64,000 nucleotides of DNA from assembly GCF_009937955.1 (NCBI RefSeq), contig NZ_AP018439.1:1178001-1242000 (forward strand). The letters are read 5' to 3'. The notes under the pieces were generated by a model. It was not told the DNA's origin. It searched no databases and saw nothing but the letters and a program-made list of their open reading frames with translations. Shown piece by piece: positions 37,077 through 45,565 of the stretch. Position 1 is the stretch's first letter. Every line of letters begins with the position of its first letter. Made by a program: the position numbers and the translations under genes. This DNA comes from Undibacterium sp. KW1 (GTDB lineage Bacteria > Pseudomonadota > Gammaproteobacteria > Burkholderiales > Burkholderiaceae_D).

Positions 37077-37904
37077 ATGAATATCACGCAAACACAAGTT
37101 TCTATGACCGCACATCCATCGCTGATTTCCGGTGGTACTTTGCATCGCAGGTATTCAGTTGATTATGCACCGGCAGCCGCAACTGATGTCGGCCTGCTCG
37201 ATGAAACCATGCAGAACGACATCCTCGCTGCTTTGCCTGAAGATGAACTGGCGTTCCTCCTGCCGCACCTGGAACTGGTGCATCTGCCATTTGATAAAGA
37301 ACTGTATGAGTATGGGGCCAAGCTGTCCCACGTGTATTTTCCTACTACTGCCGTCGTGGCCTTGCTGTACGTACTGGCTGATGGTGATGTTACAGAAATC
37401 GGCGTGACTGGTCACGAAGGCTTGCTGGGCATTTCTGCCGTCATGGGTGAACGTGCCCTGGGTACGGCCATGGTGCAATGTGCTGGTGACGCCTATAAAC
37501 TTAAAGCCTCAGTATTGAAAGAGGCTTATGCAAGGGGCGGAAAGCTGCAGCAGATACTGATGCGTTATACCCAGGCCCTGTTTGCCCAGATGGCGCAAAA
37601 TTCTGTCTGTGGCCGCCATTATTCGATAGACCAGCAATTATCACGCTGGTTGCTCGACAGGTTGGACCGCCTGCATTGCAATGAAATCAAAGTCACCCAG
37701 GAGATGATCGCCAATATGCTCGGTGTACGTCGCGAAAGCGTGACAGAGGCCGCCGGTAAATTGCAGCACGAAGGCCTGATCCAGTACAAGCGAGGCAATA
37801 TCACCATGCTCGACCGTGAAGGCCTGGAAATGCATGCCGGTGAATGTTATCGCGTCTCCAAACAAGAGTTTGACCAGATACTCTCCACTGCCATGGCACG
37901 CTAA
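37077..37904 (+). CDS. Crp/Fnr-family transcriptional regulator
   Basis: Protein of 275 residues with an N-terminal cyclic-nucleotide-fold domain (ALPEDELAFLLPHLELVHLP ... GHEGLLGISAVMG) and a C-terminal winged HTH (VTQEMIANMLGVRRESVTEA). The canonical cAMP-binding RxS motif is absent, and no Fe-S cysteine cluster like that of Fnr is visible. The ligand is therefore unknown. The start at 37077 follows AGAGGA with six-base spacing. It sits in the stress/signalling cluster and ends in a terminator. Confidence 0.88.
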   Translation: MNITQTQVSMTAHPSLISGGTLHRRYSVDYAPAAATDVGLLDETMQNDILAALPEDELAFLLPHLELVHLPFDKELYEYGAKLSHVYFPTTAVVALLYVLADGDVTEIGVTGHEGLLGISAVMGERALGTAMVQCAGDAYKLKASVLKEAYARGGKLQQILMRYTQALFAQMAQNSVCGRHYSIDQQLSRWLLDRLDRLHCNEIKVTQEMIANMLGVRRESVTEAAGKLQHEGLIQYKRGNITMLDREGLEMHAGECYRVSKQEFDQILSTAMAR

Positions 37905-37969
37905 TGTAATGGATGCACAGGCTTATCAGCCTGATTGATCTGGCCAGGCTGTTCAAGAAAAATCGACAT

Positions 37970-37996
37970 CCCGTTGCGCAGGCAACGGGATTTTTT
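37970..37996 (+). terminator. Rho-independent terminator after the Crp-family gene
   Basis: Stem CCCGTTGC / GCAACGGG with loop GCAG and six T. It touches the end of the convergent histidine-kinase gene. Confidence 0.88.
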
Positions 37997-39360
37997 CATG
38001 CCTTGAATGGAATAAATGCCTCGACCACGGTGCCAATATTTTTCTCACCAGGTTTGACAGAGAAACTGCCGCCCAACAGCAGGGCACGTTCACGCATGCC
38101 CAGGATGCCATGCGATTTTGGTTTGGTGAAGGCTTCTTTCTGTATGCCTATGCCATTGTCCAGAACCTGCAGCCACAAACCCTTGTCGGTACGTTTCAGG
38201 CTGATCTTGACCTCGGTAGCCTGCGCATACTTGATGACGTTGTTCAGCGATTCCTGGGTAATGCGGAACAAGGCTATAGACCAGGCAGGGTCTATGGTGT
38301 CGAAGTCTTCTGTAATATCGGTTACGTAAGACAAACCGGCCATTGCCGTCGCTTCTTCGCAATAGTGCTGTATGGATGCAGACAGGCCAAGGTTGTCGAG
38401 CATGCTGGGGCGCAAATCTTCTACGATGCGTCGCTTCAAATCCACCGTGTCGAGCAGGGCGCGCTTGGTTCTTTGCAATTGCTTGGCCAGTTCTGGTTCC
38501 TTGTCCTTGAGTTTTTCTGTAACGACCGAGATATCCATGCTGATCGCCGTCAGGTTTGACCCCATCTCATCATGCAATTCCCTGGCGAGTTTGGCTTTTT
38601 CTTTTTCCGATACGTTCAGCAAATGATGTGACAATACAGATAATTGTTCTGTGCGTTTTAATACTGTGCTCTCGAGATTGTCGTTGGCTATCTTCAAGGC
38701 ATTTTCTATGCCGCGTTGCTTGTAAAAACTGCGGTAGATCAGACGGTAAAACAGGATCAGCACCAGCAGGGCTATGCTATTGGTCGCCGTACCAAAAAAC
38801 AGGGCATCCTTGTAGTCCTTGTAAAACTTCTGTCGCCTGCTTGCCAGCACCTCGTTTTCTTCTTTTTCCATGATGATATCGAGCAGGCGGATTTCATCCA
38901 TGACATCCCTGCCATCACCTACCTTGGAAATCTCGACGATGCCCGTCAGGCCAAATTCTCTATAGGTGGACATGGCAGATTCAAAGATCTTGGTTTTGCT
39001 GTTATACAGCCTGCGCAGTTCTGCCAGGTTCTTGATCTGTGCCGGATTATCTTGCAACAGTCTTTCGAGTTCCTTGAAATCACTTTCCAGTTTGGTTCTT
39101 GCTATTTCCCATGGGCGCAAATAAACCTCGTTGCCAGACATGAAATAACCACGCAAACTGCTTTCAGAATCCATGATGAGTAAATTGATATTCTTGAGCT
39201 TGTCTTTGACACTCCAGTTATGTTCTACCCAGTCATTATTGAACTTGAGTTTTTCCATGTTCTGGTAAGCTGAATAGGCATTGCCGATCAGGACGAAGAG
39301 ACAGGTCACGAACAGGAAAGTGATGTACAGCGGTATCGAAGTCGATGCGTTTTTTTTCAT
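37996..39360 (-). CDS. Membrane sensor histidine kinase (NarX/HisKA_3 type)
   Basis: Protein of about 454 residues. A first membrane helix (LYITFLFVTCLFVLIGNAYS), a periplasmic CHASE3-like helical domain (residues 35-175) and a second helix (ATNSIALLVLILFYRLIYRS) precede a coiled linker. The dimerisation and phospho-acceptor motif is ARELHDEMGSNLTAISMDI and the ATPase part has DNGIGIQ and GILGMRERA. The likely partner is the NarL-type regulator at 40217, same strand upstream. Start chosen at 39360 (MKKNAST). Confidence 0.9.
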   Translation of the reverse strand: MKKNASTSIPLYITFLFVTCLFVLIGNAYSAYQNMEKLKFNNDWVEHNWSVKDKLKNINLLIMDSESSLRGYFMSGNEVYLRPWEIARTKLESDFKELERLLQDNPAQIKNLAELRRLYNSKTKIFESAMSTYREFGLTGIVEISKVGDGRDVMDEIRLLDIIMEKEENEVLASRRQKFYKDYKDALFFGTATNSIALLVLILFYRLIYRSFYKQRGIENALKIANDNLESTVLKRTEQLSVLSHHLLNVSEKEKAKLARELHDEMGSNLTAISMDISVVTEKLKDKEPELAKQLQRTKRALLDTVDLKRRIVEDLRPSMLDNLGLSASIQHYCEEATAMAGLSYVTDITEDFDTIDPAWSIALFRITQESLNNVIKYAQATEVKISLKRTDKGLWLQVLDNGIGIQKEAFTKPKSHGILGMRERALLLGGSFSVKPGEKNIGTVVEAFIPFKA

Positions 39361-39772
39361 GAAGATTCCCTCAAATAGCACCTGCAAGTGTCACGTGATT
39401 GTGGAAGAAAATCAGAATCTGTCATACAGACTCTCATTGCAGGCAGTATTGTGAGCCCTGGTTTTTCATCACTTGCGGTCCATGAAAAACAATACCTGAA
39501 TTGATAAATTATGTGTCACAAATTTTAAGGAAATCTCGTTAGCCCCAGAAATTTGACAAGGTAGGTTTATTCCTACAAGCAATTCCGCTAAAGCTTATTG
39601 CTAATCAAGCTTAGTCTCCTTAAAATGAATTCCATTGGGCCTCTTGATATGCAGTGGTCTTATCGATGCGAATTTCTATTACGGTTTATTGATGCGGGTT
39701 ATTAATGCAGGTTGTCAATGTGGGTTTGCGGGTAAACAAGACGAGTTTCAGTTCGTAAGAGTTTGGAACAAA
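39361..39772. other. Gene-free interval between the kinase and a single-domain regulator
   Basis: About 410 AT-rich bases holding the divergent promoters of the histidine kinase and the response regulator at 39773. A small inverted repeat GTAGGTTTATTCCTAC lies at about 39561-39576. No gene is supported here. Confidence 0.4.
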
Positions 39773-40153
39773 ATGGACGACAAAAAAAAATTAAAAGTGT
39801 TTTTAATCGAAGACGCGCAAAGAATTCGCTCAGTGCTGATTGAAGTATTGCAGCAGGCAGAAAATATAGAAGTCATCGGTTTCGCAGAAAGTGAACAAGA
39901 GGCTTTGTATCAATTGCGCTCTATCGAGTGGGATGTCGCCATCGTCGATATAGGCTTGCGTGAAGGTAGTGGTCTGGCTGTACTGTCTGGCTTGAAAAGT
40001 GATGGGCGTCAGTATGGATCAAGGCTGGTATTTACCAGTAATCCCAGCAATGCTTTGAAAACCCGCACCATGTCGCTGGGTGCCGAGGCCTTTTTTGACA
40101 AGTCTCGTGAAATGGATAACCTGGTCGGTCACATCCAGGCCCTGGCTCATTAA
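39773..40153 (+). CDS. Single-domain response regulator
   Basis: Receiver-only protein of 126 residues with acidic pocket LIEDA, phospho-acceptor Asp in VAIVDIGLREGSG, conserved Thr/Ser in LVFTSNPS and Lys in AFFDKSREMD. No output domain. It may act as a phosphate sink or a protein-binding switch. It is convergent with the NarL-type regulator gene at 40217. Start ATG at 39773. Confidence 0.87.
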   Translation: MDDKKKLKVFLIEDAQRIRSVLIEVLQQAENIEVIGFAESEQEALYQLRSIEWDVAIVDIGLREGSGLAVLSGLKSDGRQYGSRLVFTSNPSNALKTRTMSLGAEAFFDKSREMDNLVGHIQALAH

Positions 40154-40216
40154 GTTGTGTTTGCTGCACCCTGGCAGTTTCCCCTTCTTCCCCGTTGTTC
40201 CCGCTGTTCTGTTCGC

Positions 40217-40849
40217 TTATTCCAGCAAGTTATTCTTCATTGCGTAATATGTCAGGTCACAATTTGACTGCAGATTCATTTTTTCCATGACGCGCGTGCG
40301 ATAAGTGCTGATGGTTTTTACACTGAGCGACAATGTCAGTGCAATGTCAGACACAGATTCACCCTTGGCCAACCTTAAGAATACCTGGAACTCACGGTCT
40401 GACAAATCGGTGTGCAAGGCAGTTTCTGCATCATGGTCAAAACCCTGGGCCAGAATTTCACCCACATCTGCGCTGACATAACGGCGCCCGGTAGAAACCG
40501 TCCTGACAGCCTTGATGAGCTCGTCGGCATCACATTCCTTGTTCAGATAACCGTTGGCTCCCATTTTCAGGAGATTCACCGCATATTGCTGTGCCGGGTA
40601 ACCACTTAAAATCAGGATAGGCAAGTCTGGCTGCCCTTGCTTGATGGTACGCAAGGTATCGATGCCACTCTGGTCTGGCATGCTGATATCGAGCAGCATG
40701 ACATCGCAAGCTTCTTTTCTGGCGATTTCCAGCGCTTCACGGCCCGTCGTTGCCTCGGCCACGACTTCAAAGTCGCTGACCTCAGAAAAGATCTGCTTGA
40801 AACCGGCCCGTACAATTTGATGGTCGTCACAGACTGCAATACGTATCAT
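40217..40849 (-). CDS. NarL/LuxR-family response regulator (UvrY-like)
   Basis: Protein of 210 residues. The receiver domain has CDDH, the phosphorylation site VMLLDISMPDQSG and ILSGYP. The C-terminal LuxR HTH is LSDREFQVFLRLAKGESVSD followed by LSVKTISTYRTRVMEKM. The probable cognate kinase is encoded at 37996-39360. Target genes may include the surrounding stress genes, but nothing in sequence proves it. Confidence 0.9.
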   Translation of the reverse strand: MIRIAVCDDHQIVRAGFKQIFSEVSDFEVVAEATTGREALEIARKEACDVMLLDISMPDQSGIDTLRTIKQGQPDLPILILSGYPAQQYAVNLLKMGANGYLNKECDADELIKAVRTVSTGRRYVSADVGEILAQGFDHDAETALHTDLSDREFQVFLRLAKGESVSDIALTLSLSVKTISTYRTRVMEKMNLQSNCDLTYYAMKNNLLE

Positions 40850-41278
40850 TTTCTTCCTTCAAATTTGGGAGTGCGGGAATGTAGCCCATTAGTTTCAATC
40901 AGGCATCAAAACCACGATCAAAATAAAACAGCGAGTCAGATTTTAATGCTCACCGCATGTCGTTTTGCCAGGGCATGTCCGCCTTGTGTCTCTTGCCTCT
41001 GCGTATAGCATAGCACTTCGACAGAATATTGGTAAATCATCGTCAAAGTTCATTGCAGGGTGCCGTCTTGCTTGCGGTGGTAAGGGTATAGGCCATGCAG
41101 GCCAGTGCCCGCAACTGGATGAATGCCCGTCAAGGAATTTATGTCCCGTCTGCAATAAAGCAGCAAGACTGGTCTTGCTGCTTCTGAAAGGGGGATAAGG
41201 CCTGTTTGTATTCAGCTACTGCCTGGGCAGTAGCTGGGGGCGCTGGCAAGTATTGCTGGCTTGATGGCCCCAGGCTTT
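40850..41278. other. Gene-free interval with a terminator hairpin
   Basis: Interval of 429 bases between the NarL-type regulator and the DUF883 gene. It contains the terminator at 41158-41183 and the regulator's promoter. Short open frames here are unconvincing. Confidence 0.4.
41158..41183 (-). terminator. Hairpin terminator of the DUF883 transcript
   Basis: Perfect 12-base stem AAGCAGCAAGAC / GTCTTGCTGCTT separated by two bases. On the minus strand it is followed by TATTGC, a weak T tract. It lies downstream of the DUF883 gene. Confidence 0.65.
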
Positions 41279-41668
41279 TCAGCGTGTCTGGCGACGGAAC
41301 AAGACACCGAGCGCCACCACCGTTGCCACTGCAACACCCAGCATCGTCATCGGTTGTTTCCTGACCTGGACGCGGCAAGTGTCCAGCAATTTTACCTGGC
41401 TCGTGTACAGTTTTTCGCTATGCTCGCCGAGTTTTGTCACTGCCTGGCTGGCACCCGAAGCCAGCTTGCTGGCTGCCTGTTCTTTGATGACGTTCAGTTT
41501 TTCAGCGACCGGTTTGACTGCTTCGGCAGTTTTCTCCTGCACCTGTTCTGTCTGCTTGGGTGGATTGTCGCTGGTAGGGAAAGGAATAGCAGGGTGGTTG
41601 ATGTTGTCTGCCACGGCATCATTAGCCGGGGTAACAGTATTATTCGTCGTGCTGGGATTGCTAGGCAT
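41279..41668 (-). CDS. DUF883 (ElaB/YqjD-like) membrane-anchored protein
   Basis: Protein of 129 residues. A disordered N-terminus is followed by an amphipathic coiled segment (EKLNVIKEQAASKLASGASQ) and a C-terminal membrane helix preceded by RKQPMTMLGVAVATVVALGV and ended by FRRQTR. That pattern is typical of ElaB/YqjD proteins, which bind ribosomes or membranes in stationary phase. It follows two other small same-strand genes in a probable operon. Confidence 0.8.
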   Translation of the reverse strand: MPSNPSTTNNTVTPANDAVADNINHPAIPFPTSDNPPKQTEQVQEKTAEAVKPVAEKLNVIKEQAASKLASGASQAVTKLGEHSEKLYTSQVKLLDTCRVQVRKQPMTMLGVAVATVVALGVLFRRQTR

Positions 41669-41737
41669 GATTACTCCTTTTTCTGGATCAGATCCAATTC
41701 ACATCATGAGAGGGAACAGGGAAGCGTTCCCTCGTAA

Positions 41738-41941
41738 TTATTGAGCACCATTGCCATTGTCCGTTGCCGGGCGGCTGACTTTTGGGGGCAAGTTGCCACC
41801 TTCACCTTCCCAGGTGCTGATTTCGGTTTTGTGCAGCTTCTTGGCAGCGTGTTTTTCGTGGTATCTCTTTTTACCGAAGGCGGTCATCAACGCCCAACTG
41901 GCAAGACCGGCAACGATAAAGATGTGTTTTGTGGCTATCAT
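41738..41941 (-). CDS. Small membrane protein of unknown function
   Basis: Protein of 67 residues with one N-terminal helix (HIFIVAGLASWALMTAFG) and a basic then polar tail. A good ribosome site (AGGAGA) lies seven bases before the ATG. I do not recognise a family. It is on the same strand as DUF883, 69 bases upstream of it. Confidence 0.6.
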   Translation of the reverse strand: MIATKHIFIVAGLASWALMTAFGKKRYHEKHAAKKLHKTEISTWEGEGGNLPPKVSRPATDNGNGAQ

Positions 41942-42003
41942 ATATTTCTCCTGGTTATGCTCATTTGTTTAATCTGCTTCGTTTTGTTTACCATAATCCG
42001 GGT

Positions 42004-42219
42004 TCAGGACCGCGAAATCGAAGTAAGGCTGTTCTGCTCACGCTTGACGCATTGTCTGATCACCTTTTGTGCATCGCTGATCGCGATCTGGCATCTGGCA
42101 TTGGTCATCTTCTGATAGCCGCTGGCAAGCATTTGCTGCCTGCCAAGCAAGCGCCCGACACCCACGCCTATTGCACCCTGCAAGAAAAATATTCCACATT
42201 TAAATAGACATATGTTCAT
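42004..42219 (-). CDS. Possible small protein, Gly-rich N-terminal helix
   Basis: Open frame of 71 codons with the ribosome site CGGAGA seven bases before the ATG and an N-terminal Gly-rich helix (FLQGAIGVGVGRLLG) followed by a polar helix. It lies 62 bases upstream of the preceding small gene in the same direction. No family recognised; the C-terminal end could be altered by an indel. Moderate to low confidence. Confidence 0.4.
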   Translation of the reverse strand: MNICLFKCGIFFLQGAIGVGVGRLLGRQQMLASGYQKMTNARCQIAISDAQKVIRQCVKREQNSLTSISRS

Positions 42220-42753
42220 TGCGATTTCTCCGGAAAATTGGTGAACCCTGATCCATGCGTTAAGTTAGTGGACTGTAACAGTGGTAGTTCTTACCCCGGC
42301 CAGCCCTTGCCAACATCTGGCTGTAAGTGTTATCGACTTGCAATGCATACTAGCATCGGCACAGCTGCACCCATATAGGACGCGGACGCCAGGCTTTGTA
42401 GGAATAGATGAAGTAACCATGCATGCGCCGCAGAAAATGCCGGTCCAGGACAGGAGTGACATGGTGGACGAAATACCAGTCTTACTGAACCAAAAAGCCC
42501 CAGGTTCTTGTGCTCCTACATGCCTGCAAGCCCATGTCCGATACTGCTAATTGTCCCCGGGTTTTAGTATGTGCTTATGTCAGCGGGAGATATTTTCCCT
42601 GGCGAAATTCCTGTCATGTCAGTATTTATGATGACAGGCAAGTTGTCGGCAAGCTGTTCTGTCTGCCTGCGTTCTCCGCATATTTTGCATACCTGGCAGG
42701 CAATCGTGTTCAGCACTAAGGCTGGCTAATTCACTACCAATAAAGGAAACATC
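42220..42753. other. Gene-free interval of 534 bases
   Basis: Separates the minus-strand stress genes from the PA2169-type gene. It must carry both promoters. I found no repeat, RNA gene or credible coding frame; the open frames present lack a ribosome site or recognisable sequence. Confidence 0.4.
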
Positions 42754-43212
42754 ATGGACAACGACGACATCATTTCTACCCTGAACGACCTGATAGAAAC
42801 CAGCAAGGACGGCGAAAAAGGATTTAAAGTCTGTGCTGAAGATGCGAGTGGCCGCCATCCGCAACTTAAAGCCATGCTGGCCGAACGTGGGCGTGAATGC
42901 GCCCTGGCAGCATCTGAACTGCAGGAACTGGTACGCAATCAGGGTGGTGACCCGGAAACCGGCAGCAGCGTATCCGGTGCCTTGCACCGTGCCTGGACCA
43001 ATATCCGTACCGCCATCACCGGCAAGGATGATGAAACAGTGCTCGACGAATGCGAACGCGGTGAAGATGTCGCCGTGAAAGGCTATCGCAAAGCCCTGGA
43101 AAAAGACTTGCCTGCTCACGTACGCCTGGTGGTAGAGCGCCAGTATCAGGGCGTGCTGCGCAATCATGACCTGATCAAAGCCCTGCGCAATCTGGTCAGG
43201 ACTCATGCCTGA
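42754..43212 (+). CDS. PA2169-family four-helix-bundle protein (DUF2383)
   Basis: Protein of 152 residues starting with the family pattern ISTLNDLIETSKDGEKGFKV and containing HPQLKAMLAERGRECALAAS, WTNIRTAITGKDDETVLDEC and YQGVLRNHDLIKALRNL. The fold is a ferritin-like four-helix bundle, but the metal ligands of true ferritins are not obvious. Frequently found with CsbD, DUF883 and BON genes in stress clusters. Function unknown. Tandem hairpins follow. Confidence 0.88.
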   Translation: MDNDDIISTLNDLIETSKDGEKGFKVCAEDASGRHPQLKAMLAERGRECALAASELQELVRNQGGDPETGSSVSGALHRAWTNIRTAITGKDDETVLDECERGEDVAVKGYRKALEKDLPAHVRLVVERQYQGVLRNHDLIKALRNLVRTHA

Positions 43213-43260
43213 AATGATATTGAACTCATGAGTCAATAAAGGGCCAGTAGCTTCCCCAGT

Positions 43261-43322
43261 ATGCCAGGCAAGCCTGGCATGTTCAGATAAAACCGCTGTG
43301 GCGCAAGTCTGGCGGTTTTTCC
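43261..43322 (+). terminator. Tandem hairpins, second with terminator T tract
   Basis: A perfect hairpin ATGCCAGG-CAAG-CCTGGCAT (43261-43280) is followed by AAACCGC / GCGGTTT with T5 at 43316-43320. Together they end the PA2169-type gene. Confidence 0.78.
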
Positions 43323-43394
43323 TTATGCGTGTGCATGCGCTCAAGTAGCCGGTACCTGGTTCACGCGAGCTGTAAAACAGTTATAATTCACGAC

Positions 43395-43742
43395 ATGAAA
43401 AAGCTGTTCCGACTATTTTTGTTATGTGTGCTGATGCTGGCCGTCCCTATGCAGGCAGCCTTGGCCGCGTCCAGAATATGTTGTGTTACTCAGCACCAGC
43501 AAACTTCTGGTGAGCATCTGCATGCACATCATGCAGACGAATCAGCCCAACAAGCCCACCAAACCCACCAAGCCACCATTGATCATGATGCCTCTGGCGA
43601 AGAGTGCTGTATCGCTGCTGCCATCCTGAATGCACTGCTGCCCACGGCATCGCTGCGTCCTACCTCAGAAAAGATCGATCTGATTTTTTCATCCTACGCT
43701 GGCCATATCGGCGATTGTCCCGACAAGCCTCCAAGGTTCTGA
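43395..43742 (+). CDS. Small secreted His/Cys-rich protein (CzcI-like)
   Basis: Protein of 115 residues with a signal peptide (LFLLCVLMLAVPMQAALA). A His-rich mature part (HLHAHHADESAQQAHQTHQ) carries two Cys-Cys pairs (RICCV and EECCIAA), and the end PDKPPRF resembles the short proteins found next to czc/cnr metal-efflux operons. It probably binds a metal such as copper, zinc or cobalt in the periplasm. The two following genes are copper-protein-like. Family assignment is tentative. Confidence 0.6.
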   Translation: MKKLFRLFLLCVLMLAVPMQAALAASRICCVTQHQQTSGEHLHAHHADESAQQAHQTHQATIDHDASGEECCIAAAILNALLPTASLRPTSEKIDLIFSSYAGHIGDCPDKPPRF

Positions 43743-43912
43743 ATCCCTGTGACAGTATTTCCCCCTGAAATATTCAGGGCTTAATTATTCAGAGATTATT
43801 CGTCATCGCTGCCTGCTTGCTGCGGCTGGTCATGCACGCGCATGCCATGCGCCATCATCCGCCATCATCTGCAGTAGCGTGACGTATCCATCATTGGACA
43901 AGGACAAGATTC

Positions 43913-44446
43913 ATGAACACAATGCAACTAATAAACCGCACTGTATTTGCCAGCATGCTGCTGGTATCAGGTGCATCCATCGCCATCGCATCTGGCACAC
44001 ACGCTGGTGGCCACGAGCACGAAGAGGCCACCATAGGCAAGCCTGGTAATGCTGCTGAAGTCAATCGTACCATCACCATAGACATGAACGATGATATGCG
44101 TTTTAGCCCGGCCAGCCTGCAAGCCAGGCAAGGTGAAACCATACGCTTCGTCATCAGCAATTCTGGCAAGCTCAAACATGAGTTCGTGCTTGGCACGGAA
44201 AAAGAGCTCAGGCAACACTATGCGCTGATGAACAAAAATCCGGAAATGGAACACAGTGACCCTAATATGATCACCCTGGCAGCCGGGCAGAGCGGCGAAG
44301 TGCTGTGGCAATTCAGCAAAGCTGGAAAGATAGATTTCGCCTGCCTGCAGCCCGGCCACTACGATGCGGGCATGAAAGGCAAAGTGCAGGTCAATAAGTC
44401 AGGAACAGCCGCTGCAAGCACTGCCCCTTCACATCAACACCAATGA
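43913..44446 (+). CDS. Periplasmic cupredoxin-family copper-binding protein
   Basis: Protein of 177 residues with a signal peptide (ends IAIASG) and a cupredoxin beta barrel. Type 1 copper ligands appear to be His in LKHEFVLG, Cys and His in FACLQPGHYDAG, and Met in AGMKGKV. His-rich ends (GTHAGGHEHEE, SHQHQ) may bind extra copper. Overlaps the start region of the CusF-like gene, so the two are coupled. Likely role: periplasmic copper handling. Confidence 0.85.
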   Translation: MNTMQLINRTVFASMLLVSGASIAIASGTHAGGHEHEEATIGKPGNAAEVNRTITIDMNDDMRFSPASLQARQGETIRFVISNSGKLKHEFVLGTEKELRQHYALMNKNPEMEHSDPNMITLAAGQSGEVLWQFSKAGKIDFACLQPGHYDAGMKGKVQVNKSGTAAASTAPSHQHQ

Positions 44447-44463
44447 CGGTAATGAGACTGTAT

Positions 44464-44805
44464 ATGAAATTGATCAACACATTCGCAGCAGCCATGCTGC
44501 TGGGCATGCATCTGCAAGCCGCGTATGCGCAAGAAATCAAGGCCGGTAGGGCAGAGAGTAGTGCACTTGCAAGCAGCATCAGCGAGGCATCCGAGGGCGA
44601 GGTCATCAAGATCGACAAAAGCGCAGCCAAGATCACCCTCAGGCATGGGCCCATCAAGAATCTTGATATGCCTGGCATGAGCATAGTCTTCAAAATCAGG
44701 GATGTTGCCCTGCTCGACAAACTGGCCACTGGTGATAAAGTCAGGTTCAGGGCGGAGAAAATCAATGGGGCAATCTATGTGACGGAGATTCAAACCCTGC
44801 AGTAG
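44464..44805 (+). CDS. CusF-like periplasmic copper-binding protein
   Basis: Protein of 113 residues with a signal peptide (LINTFAAAMLLGMHLQAAYA). The CusF-type OB-fold domain reads GEVIKIDKSAAKITLRHGPI, then LDMPGMSIVFKI, with the His, Met and Met of the copper site, and ends KINGAIYVTEI. CusF binds Cu(I)/Ag(I) and passes it to a CusCBA pump; no pump is encoded here. The start at 44464 matches the signal peptide. Coupled to the cupredoxin gene. Confidence 0.86.
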   Translation: MKLINTFAAAMLLGMHLQAAYAQEIKAGRAESSALASSISEASEGEVIKIDKSAAKITLRHGPIKNLDMPGMSIVFKIRDVALLDKLATGDKVRFRAEKINGAIYVTEIQTLQ

Positions 44806-44856
44806 TAAACATCAATAGTAGTCAACAATAGTAGCCAGAAATAATGGCCAAACCCG

Positions 44857-44892
44857 GGCTGATCAGGTAAGGAAAACCTTGCCTGATCAGCC
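44857..44892. other. Long intergenic hairpin
   Basis: Stem of 16 pairs: GGCTGATCAGGTAAGG and CCTTGCCTGATCAGCC, loop AAAA, with one G-U wobble. There is no T tract on the plus strand. It lies between the CusF-like gene and a secreted NTF2-like gene and may be a terminator aid or mRNA-stability element. Confidence 0.6.
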
Positions 44893-44924
44893 TGACAAAC
44901 ACCAAGCAAGCCGGAGACGTACCA

Positions 44925-45353
44925 ATGAAAAAAATCGCATTTCTATTATCGATGAGCCTTTTTAGCTCAGTCGCCTGCGCCAACGAAGCAACAGATGCGC
45001 TAGCCGCATTCCACGCAGCCCTTACCAGTGGTGACAAAGCCAGGGCGGCAGAACTACTGGCGGCGGATGTCACCATCTATGAATCTGGTTATGTAGAACG
45101 CTCAAGGGCAGAGTACGCGGACCATCACTTGCCTGAAGACATCGCGTTTGCCAAGACCGCCAGTCGCAAAGTCTTGCAAACCAGTGAACGCATGGAAGGT
45201 AAGCTTGCCATGATCTGGCAAGAAACCGAGACCACCGCAAAACACAAGGGTAAGAATATCCACATCTTCGGTACTGAAACCAGTTTGCTCGAAAAACAGG
45301 ATGGGCAATGGCGCATAGTCCATGTGCACTGGTCTTCACGCAAATCTAAATAA
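44925..45353 (+). CDS. Secreted SnoaL/NTF2-like (DUF4440-type) protein
   Basis: Protein of 142 residues with a signal peptide (FLLSMSLFSSVACA). The NTF2-like cone fold is suggested by DALAAFHAALTSGDKARAAE, ADVTIYESGYVE and the end GQWRIVHVHWSSRKS. Such proteins have varied or unknown roles. It follows the copper genes after a strong hairpin, so it may be regulated separately. Confidence 0.8.
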   Translation: MKKIAFLLSMSLFSSVACANEATDALAAFHAALTSGDKARAAELLAADVTIYESGYVERSRAEYADHHLPEDIAFAKTASRKVLQTSERMEGKLAMIWQETETTAKHKGKNIHIFGTETSLLEKQDGQWRIVHVHWSSRKSK

Positions 45354-45565
45354 GGTCTTGATGAAAGCCTGGATTTTTGCATCATCAAACTTTGACAAGT
45401 ATCAAAGCTTGATTCCCGAATTGTCCTAGTCTGCTATCAGTGTCAATTGACGAATTGTGCGCCAGCGCACCGAAGTCGCCAGTACTACATGTCACTATGA
45501 CCATCAACAGGCAGAACAATAATCTCATGCGCTTGAATGCGCAGATGTGATCGTGGAGAACTCAA

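Noticed and set aside
40860..41278. Small genes in the gap before DUF883
   Set aside because: Candidate frames lack ribosome sites and recognisable sequence, and one overlaps the terminator hairpin.
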